In this document: positions 18,403-27,400 of the stretch, in pieces | Numbering within the stretch: the stretch's first letter is position 1 | Layout of the letters: each line of letters starts with the position of its first letter | DNA from: Clostridiales bacterium | GTDB taxonomy: Bacteria; Bacillota; Clostridia; Oscillospirales; Oscillospiraceae | Reading direction: 5' to 3' | DNA: 64,000 nucleotides | NCBI GenBank assembly: GCA_004555705.1 | Contig: SFHI01000002.1 | Coordinates: 1 to 64,000 of the forward strand | Program-made: the position numbers and the translations under genes | The notes under the pieces: generated by a model | Told to the model about the DNA's origin: nothing | The model's input: only the letters and a program-made list of their open reading frames with translations | Database searches by the model: none

Positions 18403-19503
18403 CTACCCTCGCTCAAAAATCTCCTGATGCACCCTTGCCATGTTCTCGATGGTATAGGGCCGCACCTTTTCCAGGGCCGCAGCGCCCATCCTCTCACATT
18501 CTCCGGCCAGGGCCGTGTTCATCTTCACCGCCAGAGCATCCGCATCCCCAACGGGGACGATGTAACCGGTCACGCCATTCTCCACCAGCTCCAGCCCCGC
18601 CACGCACCTGTCCGTGGTAATCACCGGCAGCCCAAAAGCCATGGCCTCGTTCACCACCAGCCCCCAGATATCCTCCCGGGTGGGCAGCACAAACAGGTCC
18701 GCCGCCTGATAATATTTCACCAGGGCGTCCTTCTTCTTGAAGCCCTCGAAGTGGATATTGGTCAGGCCCAGCTTCCGGACAAGCTCCAGGTATTCCTCCG
18801 TGGGCTCCCCGCCCACGATGTAGATGCCCGTATCCGGGGCAAGCTGAACGGCAGCCTTCATAAGCACATCGAAGCCCTTGCGATGGATAAACTGACCGAT
18901 GGAGAGAATCACATTTTCCTCTTCCATGCCCAGCTCCCGCCGGAACTCCAGTTTCCGCTCCCGGCGCACCGGCTCCTCCAGAATGTCCGCTTCCCACAGG
19001 GACGAGAAGGGGTACTCCCGCACCTTTTCCCGCCTGGCCCCGTAATGCACCAGGTAATCCGTGGTAGCTTTTCCGGTGCTGAGCCAGCCGGAAGCGGAGC
19101 CCACCAGCATTTTTTTGAAGCGGAACTGCAGCCAGGAATCCTCCCGGATCAGCCCACCGTCCACCTCCAGCCAGAAGGGAATCTTCTTCATCCGAAGATA
19201 AAGCATCGCCAGCATCACCGTGGGCGAGGAGTAGCCGCACAGCACAATCTCATCCCAGGGCTTTTTCAGCCAGTCGATGACATCCGTACACAGGTCCCGT
19301 CCCTTGAAAGAAGCGATTCTGCGTTTAAGCTGCTCCACCCGGCACTTTCCTTCCCCGGAAACAAACCAGTCCGCGCTCCGGTGTTTTTTGTCCTCAACAC
19401 GCTCGGAGAACAACACCGTAACCTCCAGCATTTCTCCCAGCGCGTCAAAAAAATGCACCCGATAGGGGGATGCGTATGTCGTCAGAAACAATACTCTCTT
19501 CAT
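18403..19503 (-). CDS. Glycosyltransferase family 4
   Basis: GT-B transferase, 366 aa, starting MKRVLFLTTYASPYRVHFF. Donor domain from about 190: ILSIGQFIHRKGFDVLMKA and the C-terminal REDIWGLVVNEAMAFGLPV with the E-x7-E donor motif. The N-terminal domain has WLEVDGGLIRED. Part of the polysaccharide operon; 24 nt after licD and 25 nt before the next gene. Substrate cannot be assigned. Confidence 0.88.
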   Translation of the reverse strand: MKRVLFLTTYASPYRVHFFDALGEMLEVTVLFSERVEDKKHRSADWFVSGEGKCRVEQLKRRIASFKGRDLCTDVIDWLKKPWDEIVLCGYSSPTVMLAMLYLRMKKIPFWLEVDGGLIREDSWLQFRFKKMLVGSASGWLSTGKATTDYLVHYGARREKVREYPFSSLWEADILEEPVRRERKLEFRRELGMEEENVILSIGQFIHRKGFDVLMKAAVQLAPDTGIYIVGGEPTEEYLELVRKLGLTNIHFEGFKKKDALVKYYQAADLFVLPTREDIWGLVVNEAMAFGLPVITTDRCVAGLELVENGVTGYIVPVGDADALAVKMNTALAGECERMGAAALEKVRPYTIENMARVHQEIFERG

Positions 19504-19527
19504 GGCTCTCTCCCCCAGTCCGGTGCT

Positions 19528-20343
19528 TCATTCTCCAAAATCCAGTTCCATAATCTGGTGCCGGTTCTCCCGTTTCCCCGCAGGGGGGAGCACCATGTAT
19601 TCCCCATAGAGCGTACTGAGAAACCCGTCGTAATCCCTTGGCCCCGGGAATGCTTCTCCCTCAAAGGGATACTCTGCCAGCTGCTCACACCATTTCCTGG
19701 GGAAATAGTAGGCAATGGGCAGCGCGCTCTGCTCATAGACCGTATCCCCGGCGGCAACGGCGCGGATCGTGTCCTCGTAAACCTTAATCAGCTTCTCCTG
19801 GCTGAAAAGCAGGGCGGCAGCCTGATACAGAAGGTAACCGATACGCTTTTTCCAGACGATTCTGGTTTCCTCCCGCCAGGGGGTGTAGCCGGATTTCATC
19901 AGCTTCATGCGGTACAGCTGCAGCAGCTTCCAGGCCAGTTTCTTCCTTTGCTTCAAATCCTCCGGTGCGCAGTCCAGCGGGTACACATCCACATAGATGC
20001 CGTTTTCCGCCAGGGGTTTACACTTCGCCTCCACGAATAAGGTTCCGCGCTTGCGCACCTTTCCGAAGGGGTGGGCATAGCCCGGGTCCGTGTGCCAGTC
20101 CTGGAAGCAGAACCGCTTGTCCAGCTTCTCGGGGGCAATTGCCCGGAATCGGTCGTAATCCTCCCGGAGCATGGCAATGTCCATGTCATCATCCCAGGGA
20201 ATAAAGCCCTGATGGCGCACCGCTCCCAGGAAGGTGCCCCGATAGAGAAAATACCGGATGCCGTTCTCCTCGCAGACCCGTTTGATCTCTTTGGCGATCT
20301 CCAGCTCTGTCAGCTGTACCTTTCTCAGAACATTCTGCTCCAT
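19528..20343 (-). CDS. LicD-family phosphotransferase
   Basis: LicD proteins attach phosphocholine, or another phospho-alcohol, to cell-surface sugars using a CDP-activated donor. The family block is clear at residues 31-60: YFLYRGTFLGAVRHQGFIPW followed by DDDMDIAM; the catalytic acidic DDDMD is intact. 271 aa, normal. No licA/licC choline kinase or cytidylyltransferase is in the window, so the donor would be made elsewhere, or the group is not choline. 3 nt before the polymerase gene. Confidence 0.88.
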   Translation of the reverse strand: MEQNVLRKVQLTELEIAKEIKRVCEENGIRYFLYRGTFLGAVRHQGFIPWDDDMDIAMLREDYDRFRAIAPEKLDKRFCFQDWHTDPGYAHPFGKVRKRGTLFVEAKCKPLAENGIYVDVYPLDCAPEDLKQRKKLAWKLLQLYRMKLMKSGYTPWREETRIVWKKRIGYLLYQAAALLFSQEKLIKVYEDTIRAVAAGDTVYEQSALPIAYYFPRKWCEQLAEYPFEGEAFPGPRDYDGFLSTLYGEYMVLPPAGKRENRHQIMELDFGE

Positions 20344-20346
20344 GGC

Positions 20347-21594
20347 TTATCCTTTCCCCGGTTTCTTCAGCAGCGGCAGCCCCCGCTCCAGCAGCGCCAT
20401 CATGGGGAACAGCCAGAAGAACACGTCCCCCGTCAGGTTCTGGGTGTTGAAGCCCATGAACAGGATAACAAGCAGGGCGAGGTTCGCCCACAGATGCCGC
20501 TCTTTCTTCCAAACCAGGGCGACCCAGGCGAGCACATGGAGGCTACCGCTCAGGAAACCGAACACCGCATACAGAATCAGGGTTGAGGTGGTATTATTTG
20601 TTACCGCGTGCAGCACCTCCGACAGCCCGGCTCCGAAAATGGGGTGCCGGAGGAAAATCTGAACATCTACAAGGATGGCCTCCGTCCGCTCGGTGACCGA
20701 ATCGGATCGGTTCACAAACTTCTCGAACAGCGTATTATACACCAGCCAGTAAATCTTGTTCCGCGTGGCAAAGCTCACCGCCAGCACCAGAACCAGCGCC
20801 GCAGCCAAGCCAATGGCGGTCCACAGGACACGCTTGTCGCGGTACATCTTCTTGTCAAAGAATACCACAATGACAAGCAATCCCAGGCACACCACCCCGC
20901 CGGTGGCCATGGTGGTGACCATGGTGACGGCCAGGATCAGGTTAGCAATCCACATATCCCGGCTGCGCTTCCACTCCACGGTGTAGTTGGTCAGAAACAG
21001 CCCAAGCAGCAGGAAATACTGGTATACACCCGGCTCCCGGAAGATGCCGAAGTTTCGCTCCTTCACCTGGGTGATGGATACAAACGCCAAACCAAAGTTG
21101 TAGTAATCCCGTCCCTTGTCGTTGGAAAAGGTATGGACGTTCAAAATCCCGCTGTCCGGCAGCAGCCGGAGCACATAGGTGGCAAGGATTGCATACACGG
21201 AGAGCGCGCACAGAATCATCACATAGTATTTTGCCGTATCCTTCATGCTGACAAAATAGCACAGAAAAACGGCAAAGAGCAGGTAAATAAGAATGCTGAA
21301 ATACATCAACTGCCAGTCCCGCTTTACCACCATGGGCAGAAGGATCAGCACCCCGCAGGCCGCCGCGGCCAGCATCCTCCTGTCCGTGAGAATCTGCTTC
21401 AGCTCCCGGCGGTTCACGACGGCAAAAGTCAAAATCCCCGCTCCCATGACCAGCAGCATCAAAATCTGCGTCTTATAGAAGCCCACAAGCACGCAGGAAA
21501 GCATCCCGTTTCTGGACAGCATCAGCAGCGCAAACAGATATACCGCGAACAAAACCTTCCAAATCTTTTTCTCCGGAAAGGGATACAGCTTCAT
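20347..21594 (-). CDS. O-antigen/capsule polymerase, Wzy-like
   Basis: 415-aa integral membrane protein with about 10-12 hydrophobic segments and one longer extracytoplasmic loop with GIFREPGVYQYFLLLGLFLT. The R-E-P-G-V-Y motif recurs in clostridial polymerase-like proteins of surface-polysaccharide loci. Wzy sequences are poorly conserved, so the call rests on topology and on its position between glycosyltransferase and licD genes in a locus that also has Wzx. Overlaps the upstream GT4 gene by 4 nt. Confidence 0.75.
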   Translation of the reverse strand: MKLYPFPEKKIWKVLFAVYLFALLMLSRNGMLSCVLVGFYKTQILMLLVMGAGILTFAVVNRRELKQILTDRRMLAAAACGVLILLPMVVKRDWQLMYFSILIYLLFAVFLCYFVSMKDTAKYYVMILCALSVYAILATYVLRLLPDSGILNVHTFSNDKGRDYYNFGLAFVSITQVKERNFGIFREPGVYQYFLLLGLFLTNYTVEWKRSRDMWIANLILAVTMVTTMATGGVVCLGLLVIVVFFDKKMYRDKRVLWTAIGLAAALVLVLAVSFATRNKIYWLVYNTLFEKFVNRSDSVTERTEAILVDVQIFLRHPIFGAGLSEVLHAVTNNTTSTLILYAVFGFLSGSLHVLAWVALVWKKERHLWANLALLVILFMGFNTQNLTGDVFFWLFPMMALLERGLPLLKKPGKG

Positions 21595-22700
21595 GCTTCC
21601 ACCTCTTTCAGCATAGTCTCAATGGCGCGCAGCAGGTTTTCCGCCCCCCTGGGAACCACGGTGCCCCCGCAGGCCAGGGCCACCTCCTCGCAGGCGGTGT
21701 CCTCATAGACAATGGAGGGCGTTCCGCAGCACTGGGCCTCCAGGGCCGTCATGCCGAAGGTTTCCTCCACACTGGGATTCACATACACATCCGCCGCCGA
21801 GTAAATTTCCGCCAACTCCGCTGCCGACTTGGTTCTGGGCAAGGAAAGAATGCTTGTGGGAATCTGACGGGATTGCTCCGGGGACAGGCCCACCAGCACA
21901 ATTTTGTAAGAATCCTCCAGCATCCCCGACAGAGCGACGAAATCCCTCAGTCCCTTCCTCTCCTCCCAGATATTGGCTACACCCAGGACGATTTTCTTGT
22001 CCTCCAGGCCGTACCGCTGCCGGAAGTCGCTGGGAGTGGGCTTGAAAATCTGCGTGTTCACGGTGTTGTAGACCACCTCCACGGGGTATTCCTTCAGAAA
22101 GCTCTCCTTCACACGGCGCTCCAGCCAGTGGGAGGGAACCACCAGGGTCATGTTGGGAATCCCCGTGAAAAGCGCTTTTTTCTTTTCATAGTTGCGTTTG
22201 CTTCCGTCAAGCAGAAGGCTTGCGGGATAGGAATGCTTCTGGGGGCAGTGATGGCAGCCGGCTTTCCACCGGTCGCAGCCCACAAAGTCAAAATAGGCAC
22301 AGTGCCCCGTGAAGCTCCAGCAGTCGTGGAGCGTCCAGATAATCTTCTTTCCGCACCCGCGAAGATAATCAAACAGCAGCCCAATGTGAATGTAATAACC
22401 ATGGAGGTTGTGTAGCCAGATCACATCCGGGTCATACTCCCGCACCCGCCGCAGGAACTCCGCCGTGGCCCCGCGGGAGCCAAAGCCCGGGTTGTCCAGC
22501 ACCCGACTCATGGCGGCATGGAGGCAGTAGTCTGCCCTGGTTCCGATTTGCACCGTGGGAATGTCCTCACAGCCGGTGATGCCCCGTCCGTAGGCAAGTA
22601 AGCATTCATGCCCCTGCCGCATCAGCTCCCGGCACTTTTCCGCCGCCAGGCGGCCGGTGCTGGCAGAGCCCGCCAGCACATTGATAAACAGGTACTTCAT
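21591..22700 (-). CDS. Glycosyltransferase family 4 (WcaC-like)
   Basis: GT-B transferase, 369 aa. N-terminal MKYLFINVLAGSASTGRLA, then IWTLHDCWSFTGHCAYFDF and a Cys-rich patch CDRWKAGCHHCPQK that may bind a metal; this arrangement is typical of WcaC-like enzymes. Donor site: VNPSVEETFGMTALEAQCCG. Follows a type B repeat after capG, so it is the first gene of the second half of the operon. Substrate unknown. Confidence 0.88.
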   Translation of the reverse strand: MKYLFINVLAGSASTGRLAAEKCRELMRQGHECLLAYGRGITGCEDIPTVQIGTRADYCLHAAMSRVLDNPGFGSRGATAEFLRRVREYDPDVIWLHNLHGYYIHIGLLFDYLRGCGKKIIWTLHDCWSFTGHCAYFDFVGCDRWKAGCHHCPQKHSYPASLLLDGSKRNYEKKKALFTGIPNMTLVVPSHWLERRVKESFLKEYPVEVVYNTVNTQIFKPTPSDFRQRYGLEDKKIVLGVANIWEERKGLRDFVALSGMLEDSYKIVLVGLSPEQSRQIPTSILSLPRTKSAAELAEIYSAADVYVNPSVEETFGMTALEAQCCGTPSIVYEDTACEEVALACGGTVVPRGAENLLRAIETMLKEVEA

Positions 22701-22758
22701 ACACCCTCCCCTTTTGACTGCAGCCGTGCGGATTCATCCCTGCGATACCGCTGCCCGA

Positions 22759-22967
22759 AAATTGGTGTTTGTAAGTGCACGCTCAAAAAAGCGCTGTCAT
22801 TGCGAGCCAGTGCGCACACTGGCGTGGCAATCCCCCGGATATTCCGGGATGTGCGAAAAACGGACAAATGCCCTAACGAACCGTCCTGAATTTTTGGGGG
22901 ATTGCCACACCAGTCTACGGACTGGTTCGCAATGACAGTTCTTTCTTAGTGCGACAAACACGACTTT
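22759..22967. repeat. Type B repeat, copy 3 (loop subclass ii, reversed)
   Basis: Diverged ends AAATTGGTGTTT (22759-22770) and AAACACGACTTT (22956-22967). Hairpin arms run from TGTCATTGCGAGCCAGTG to GTTCGCAATGACA. The loop is the reverse of the loops at 7904 and 54529. Lies inside the polysaccharide operon between capG and a GT4 gene, so it would be transcribed. Confidence 0.82.
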
Positions 22968-22991
22968 GCCGCTCTGTCAGGCAAAACCAGG

Positions 22992-24176
22992 TCAATACTT
23001 TCTCCATATCATCCGGTCCACCACGCCGGTATAGGACTGGATGATTTTCACCACCTTGGTGGAGACATTCTCTTCCACATAATCCGGCACCGGAATGCCA
23101 TGGAAGCCCTCCAGATTCATCTGCACCGCGGTATCCACCGCCTGCAGCAGGTTCTTTTCGTCAATTCCCGCCAGGATGAAGCAGGCCTTGTCCAGCGCCT
23201 CCGGACGCTCGGTGGAGGTGCGGATGCACACCGCCGGGAAGGGATGGCCGATGCTTGCAAAGAAGCTGGATTCCTCCGGCAGGGTTCCCGAATCGGACAC
23301 ACAGCAGTAAGCGTTCATCTGCAGGCAGTTGTAGTCATGGAAGCCCAGGGGCTCATGCTGAATCACCCGTTTGTCCAGATGAAAGCCGCTTTGCGCCAGG
23401 CGGTTGCGGCTTCTGGGATGGCAGGAGTAGAGGATGGGCATATCATACTTTTCCGCCATGGCATTGATGGCGGAGAACAGAGAGCGGAAGTTCCTGTCCG
23501 TGTCAATGTTCTCCTCCCGGTGGGCGGAGAGCAGGATGTACTTTCCCTTTTCAAGGCCCAGTCTCGCGTGGATATCGGAGGCTTCGATGGCCTCCAGATT
23601 CCGGTGCAGCACCTCCGCCATGGGAGAGCCGGTCACATAGGTGCGCTCCTTCGGCAGTCCGCAGTCCGCCAGATACCGCCTTGCGTGCTCGGAATAGGCC
23701 ATATTCACATCGGAAATGATGTCCACAATCCGGCGGTTGGTCTCCTCCGGCAGGCACTCGTCCTTGCAGCGGTTGCCCGCCTCCATGTGGAAGATGGGAA
23801 TGTGCAGCCGCTTGGCGGGGATGGCGGACAGGCAGGAGTTGGTGTCCCCCAGAATCAGCAGGGCATCGGGCCGGATGGCAGTCATCAGCTTATAGGAGCA
23901 GTTGATGATGTTGCCCACCGTGGCTCCCAGGTCGTCCCCCACCGCGTCCATATAGACCTCCGGGTCCCGGAGGCCCAAATCCCGGAAGAAAATTCCGTTT
24001 AGGTTGTAGTCATAGTTCTGCCCCGTGTGCGCCAAAATGCAGTCGAAGAAGCGGCGGCATTTCTTGATGACCTCCGCCAGCCGGATAATCTCCGGCCGGG
24101 TGCCCACAATAATCAGCAGCTTCAGCTTTCCGTTATTCTGAAAAGAAATGTCGGTATAATCCAGTTTGGGGGTCAT
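22992..24176 (-). CDS. capG: UDP-N-acetylglucosamine 2-epimerase (non-hydrolysing), CapG/FnlC type
   Basis: Non-hydrolysing 2-epimerase; next to capE and capF it should perform the last step to UDP-N-acetyl-L-fucosamine (2-epimerisation of UDP-N-acetyl-L-pneumosamine). Conserved elements: VGTRPEIIRLAEVIKK, LGDTNSCL, HMEAGNRCKDECLPEETNRR, VTGSPMAEVL, LSAHREEN and SDSGTLPEES. 394 aa, full length. ATG overlaps the capF stop by 4 nt. On sequence alone it could be WecB, but the capE-capF-capG order argues for the FucNAc role. Confidence 0.9.
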   Translation of the reverse strand: MTPKLDYTDISFQNNGKLKLLIIVGTRPEIIRLAEVIKKCRRFFDCILAHTGQNYDYNLNGIFFRDLGLRDPEVYMDAVGDDLGATVGNIINCSYKLMTAIRPDALLILGDTNSCLSAIPAKRLHIPIFHMEAGNRCKDECLPEETNRRIVDIISDVNMAYSEHARRYLADCGLPKERTYVTGSPMAEVLHRNLEAIEASDIHARLGLEKGKYILLSAHREENIDTDRNFRSLFSAINAMAEKYDMPILYSCHPRSRNRLAQSGFHLDKRVIQHEPLGFHDYNCLQMNAYCCVSDSGTLPEESSFFASIGHPFPAVCIRTSTERPEALDKACFILAGIDEKNLLQAVDTAVQMNLEGFHGIPVPDYVEENVSTKVVKIIQSYTGVVDRMIWRKY

Positions 24177-25378
24177 CCTTCCACCGCCTCATAAAAAGTA
24201 TCGGGTTTTTGAGGGTCAAAGCATTCGTTGGCCCACATCAGGGTCACCAAATCCTCGGTATCTGACAGATTAATGATGTTGTGGGTGTAACCCGGCAGCA
24301 TGTGCACCGCCTGGATGTTCTCCCCGGAAACCCGGAATTCCAGGACCTCATCGCTTCCCAGCATTCGCTGCTGAATGAGCCCCGTTCCGGACACCACAAT
24401 GAAAAATTCCCATTTGCTGCGGTGCCAGTGCTGGCCCTTGGTCACCCCGGGCTTAGAGATGTTCACACTGAACTGGCCGCAGAAGGGCGTTTTCAGCAGC
24501 TCCGTAAAGCTTCCGCGATCATCCACGTTCATTTTCAGCGGAAACGCCGCCTTTTCCTTCGGGAGATAGGAAAGATAGGTGGAGTACAGCTTTTTGGCAA
24601 AGCTCCCATTTGGAATTTCCGGCATCAGGAGCGTTTTCGGCTGATCCCGGAAGGCATCCAGCAGCGCCACAATCTCCCCCAATTTCACGAAATGGGTCAC
24701 CGGTACGGCGCAGTAACGCCCCTCCGGGGTCAGTACCGTTCTCACACCCTCAAATTCACACCGGTGCTCCCGGCCCTCCAGGGCATCCAGCATTTCCTCC
24801 ACCAGATCGTCAATGTAGAGCATTTCCAGCTCCACCTCTGGGTCATTTACCGTAATGGGCAAATCGTGGGCATAGTTATGGCAGAAGGTAGCCACCACGG
24901 AATTGTAGTTGGGTCGGCACCACTTGCCGAAGAGGTTGGGGAACCGGTACACCAGCACCTTTGCCCCGGTTTCCTCTGCGTAGGCAAAGAACAGCTCCTC
25001 CCCCGCCTTTTTGCTCCTGCCGTACTCCCCCTGGGCGTAGCGGCCCACCAGAGTGGCCTGGATGGAGGAGGAGAGCATCACCGGGCAGGTGTTATGGTGC
25101 TTTTTCAGGGTAGAGAGCAGTGTAGAAGCAAAGCCGAAATTGCCCTGCATGAACTCCTCCTGATTCTGGGGGCGGTTCACTCCCGCCAGATTGAACACAA
25201 AATCCGCCTTTTGGCAGCCTTCCTCCAACAGCTCCCGGGGAGAATCCTTATCATACAGGAACAACTCTCCAATGGTCAGCCCCGGTCGGGTGCGATCCTT
25301 GCCGTCCCGAAGAGCCTGCAAGGCTGCGGTGAGGTTCCTCCCCACGAAGCCAGCGGCCCCGGTGATCAGAATATCCAT
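24173..25378 (-). CDS. capF: CapF-type bifunctional UDP-sugar epimerase/reductase
   Basis: Two-domain enzyme of UDP-N-acetyl-L-fucosamine synthesis: a C-terminal cupin 3-epimerises the 4-keto sugar and the N-terminal SDR domain reduces it with NADPH. Seen here: TGAAGFVGRNLTAAL (NAD(P) site) at 7-21, YGRSKKAGEE (Y-x3-K) near 120, and the cupin metal region GVTKGQHWHRSKWEFFIVVS from about 310, with VHMLPGYTHNIIN after it. 401 aa, close to the Staphylococcus CapF length. Coupled to capG (4-nt overlap), 15 nt after capE. Confidence 0.92.
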   Translation of the reverse strand: MDILITGAAGFVGRNLTAALQALRDGKDRTRPGLTIGELFLYDKDSPRELLEEGCQKADFVFNLAGVNRPQNQEEFMQGNFGFASTLLSTLKKHHNTCPVMLSSSIQATLVGRYAQGEYGRSKKAGEELFFAYAEETGAKVLVYRFPNLFGKWCRPNYNSVVATFCHNYAHDLPITVNDPEVELEMLYIDDLVEEMLDALEGREHRCEFEGVRTVLTPEGRYCAVPVTHFVKLGEIVALLDAFRDQPKTLLMPEIPNGSFAKKLYSTYLSYLPKEKAAFPLKMNVDDRGSFTELLKTPFCGQFSVNISKPGVTKGQHWHRSKWEFFIVVSGTGLIQQRMLGSDEVLEFRVSGENIQAVHMLPGYTHNIINLSDTEDLVTLMWANECFDPQKPDTFYEAVEG

Positions 25379-25393
25379 TTGAACCTCCGGTAA

Positions 25394-26449
25394 TTATCCT
25401 TGTTTCCGCTTCCAGCTTGCCAGCTCTTCCCGGATGTAGCTAAGGCTCAGCAGCTTCTCCTGAACCTCCGCAACATTCAGAAGCCTTGTGTTGTTGCTGT
25501 TAAACTCCGTCAGGACATTGCGCTCCACATTGCCCTCACGGAAATACTTATCATAGTTTAAATCCCGCTTGTCGCAGGGGACCCGGTAGAAATTCCCCAG
25601 ATCCAGAGCATTCGCGCATTCCTCGTTGGTAAGCAGGGTTTCATACATTTTCTCGCCGTGACGAATGCCGATGACCTTGATCTCATGGCCCGGGGCAAAC
25701 AGGCCCGTCACCGCCTTGGCCAGGGTCTCGATGGTGCAGGCGGGAGCCTTCTGTACCAGGATGTCCCCGCTGACACCGTTTTGGAAAGCGAACAGTACCA
25801 GGTCCACCGCCTCCTCCAGGCTCATGATGAACCGGGTCATCTTCGGCTCCGTGATGGTGATGGGGTTTCCCGCCTTGATCTGCTCAATCCACAGCGGAAT
25901 CACACTGCCCCGGCTGCACATGACGTTGCCGTAGCGGGTGCAGCAGATTTTGGTTTTCTCCGGAGCCACCGTCCGGCTCTTGGCCACAATGACCTTCTCC
26001 ATCATGGCCTTGGAGGTGCCCATGGCATTGACCGGGTAGGCCGCCTTGTCGGTAGACAGGCAGATGACTGCCTTTACCCCCGCCTCAATGGCGGCGGTCA
26101 GCACATTATCCGTGCCGATGACATTGGTTTTCACCGCTTCCAGGGGGAAAAACTCACAGGAGGGCACCTGCTTTAAGGCCGCAGCGTGGAAAATATAGTC
26201 CACATTGTGCATGGCGTTCTTTACGGAGGACAAATCTCTTACATCCCCGATGAAGAACTTAATCTTCCCGGCGGCTTCGGGCATTTTCGCCTGGAACTCA
26301 TGGCGCATATCGTCCTGCTTCTTCTCGTCCCGGGAGAAAATGCGGATTTCCCCAATGTCCGTCTGCAAAAACCGGTTCAGCACCGCGTTGCCGAAGGACC
26401 CGGTGCCCCCGGTAATCAGCAGTGTTTTTCCGGAAAAAAGATTATCCAT
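25394..26449 (-). CDS. capE: UDP-GlcNAc inverting 4,6-dehydratase/5-epimerase, CapE/FnlA type
   Basis: First enzyme of the UDP-L-FucNAc path. Extended SDR: LLITGGTGSFGNAVLNRF at 10-27, FIGDVRDLSSV, STDKAAYPVNAMGTSKAMME with the M-x3-K that replaces Y-x3-K in this group, and CTRYGNVMCSRGSVIPLWI. C-terminal part includes IGIRHGEKMYETLLT, and late NTRLLNV. 351 aa, matching the soluble CapE group rather than the membrane-bound WbpM/CapD group, of which a member opens the operon. Confidence 0.92.
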   Translation of the reverse strand: MDNLFSGKTLLITGGTGSFGNAVLNRFLQTDIGEIRIFSRDEKKQDDMRHEFQAKMPEAAGKIKFFIGDVRDLSSVKNAMHNVDYIFHAAALKQVPSCEFFPLEAVKTNVIGTDNVLTAAIEAGVKAVICLSTDKAAYPVNAMGTSKAMMEKVIVAKSRTVAPEKTKICCTRYGNVMCSRGSVIPLWIEQIKAGNPITITEPKMTRFIMSLEEAVDLVLFAFQNGVSGDILVQKAPACTIETLAKAVTGLFAPGHEIKVIGIRHGEKMYETLLTNEECANALDLGNFYRVPCDKRDLNYDKYFREGNVERNVLTEFNSNNTRLLNVAEVQEKLLSLSYIREELASWKRKQG

Positions 26450-26452
26450 GAT

Positions 26453-27388
26453 TCATTCCTCCATCAGGTTTCCCCGAAAACGGGGATCCTCCGCAAACCA
26501 GGCCTTTGTTCCGTCCTCCCGGCGCAGGCGCAGCAGCTCAATCACCTGACCGTCCCCGCAGACCACCTGAATGCCGCCGTCCCGGGTGGTGCCCAGCACC
26601 GTTCCGGGAGCCTCGCAGCTCTCGCTATGGGCCCTGCGGGAGGAAAGCACCGTGATCTTCTCCCCCTTGTACCAGAAGAACGCCCCAGGATAGGGCTCCG
26701 TCTGGGCCCGGATAAAGTCATGAAGGGCCTTGCAGCCAAAGGAAAAATCAAACACGCCGTCGGCGGGAGTTCTCTTTTTGTAGTAGGTCGCCTTCGTTTC
26801 GTCCAGGGTGATTTCCCGGAAGATGCCCTCGCTCCAGTTGTCAATATTTTCCCGGATGACCTTTGCCGAGCAGGCGGCCACCTTGTCATAGACGGTTTTC
26901 ACATCGTCGTACTCACGGATTGGGAAAAACTCCTGGGCATACACCGCCCCCCGGTCGTATTCATTGACCATATGGAAAAAGGTGTCGCCCCACTCCGTTT
27001 CCCCGGTGAGGATGGCCCAGTTGACGCAGGCCGCGCCCCTTCCCCGGGGCAGCGGGGCAGGATGCTCGCCGATGCAGCCGTATTTCGGCAGCTTCAGAAG
27101 GGGCTCCCGGAATTTCTGGGACCACCCGGTCTGAATCAGCAGATCAGGCTTTCTGTCCGCGATCCACCGCACCGTTTCCTCGTCGTTCACATTGTCGCAG
27201 AAATGCAGAGGAATGTTATACTCCGCCGCAATGTCCAGATAGGTATGGTAATTCGCCTTGCTTAAGGATCGCCGGGCATTCAGGTTCACAATGCCCACCA
27301 CCTGGCTGCGGATGTTGGGGTCACCGCAGATGGTCCGGATCATGGCCTGGCCCACATTGGTGCAGGCAACAAATACAACACGTCCCAT
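26453..27388 (-). CDS. Formyltransferase-fold enzyme, probable sugar N-formyltransferase (first pair)
   Basis: Formyl_trans_N fold with a C-terminal Fmt_C-like part, 311 aa. Rather than methionyl-tRNA formyltransferase it is likely to put a formyl group from N10-formyl-THF on an amino sugar, given its place in a polysaccharide operon. The active-site stretch reads GCIGEHPAPLPRGRGAA with the later aspartate in NEYDRGAVYAQ; His and Asp of the usual N-x-H...D set are kept, but Asn is Gly. EPYPGAFFWYKGEKI marks the second domain. Directly precedes, in sequence, the PIG-L deacetylase gene that is transcribed just before it (12 nt apart). Confidence 0.78.
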   Translation of the reverse strand: MGRVVFVACTNVGQAMIRTICGDPNIRSQVVGIVNLNARRSLSKANYHTYLDIAAEYNIPLHFCDNVNDEETVRWIADRKPDLLIQTGWSQKFREPLLKLPKYGCIGEHPAPLPRGRGAACVNWAILTGETEWGDTFFHMVNEYDRGAVYAQEFFPIREYDDVKTVYDKVAACSAKVIRENIDNWSEGIFREITLDETKATYYKKRTPADGVFDFSFGCKALHDFIRAQTEPYPGAFFWYKGEKITVLSSRRAHSESCEAPGTVLGTTRDGGIQVVCGDGQVIELLRLRREDGTKAWFAEDPRFRGNLMEE

Positions 27389-27400
27389 GCGCTTCCTCCC

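Noticed and set aside
26453..27388. Methionyl-tRNA formyltransferase (fmt) for the two formyltransferases
   Set aside because: Both lie in a glycan operon beside deacetylases, have Gly in place of the catalytic Asn, and no def or other translation gene is near.
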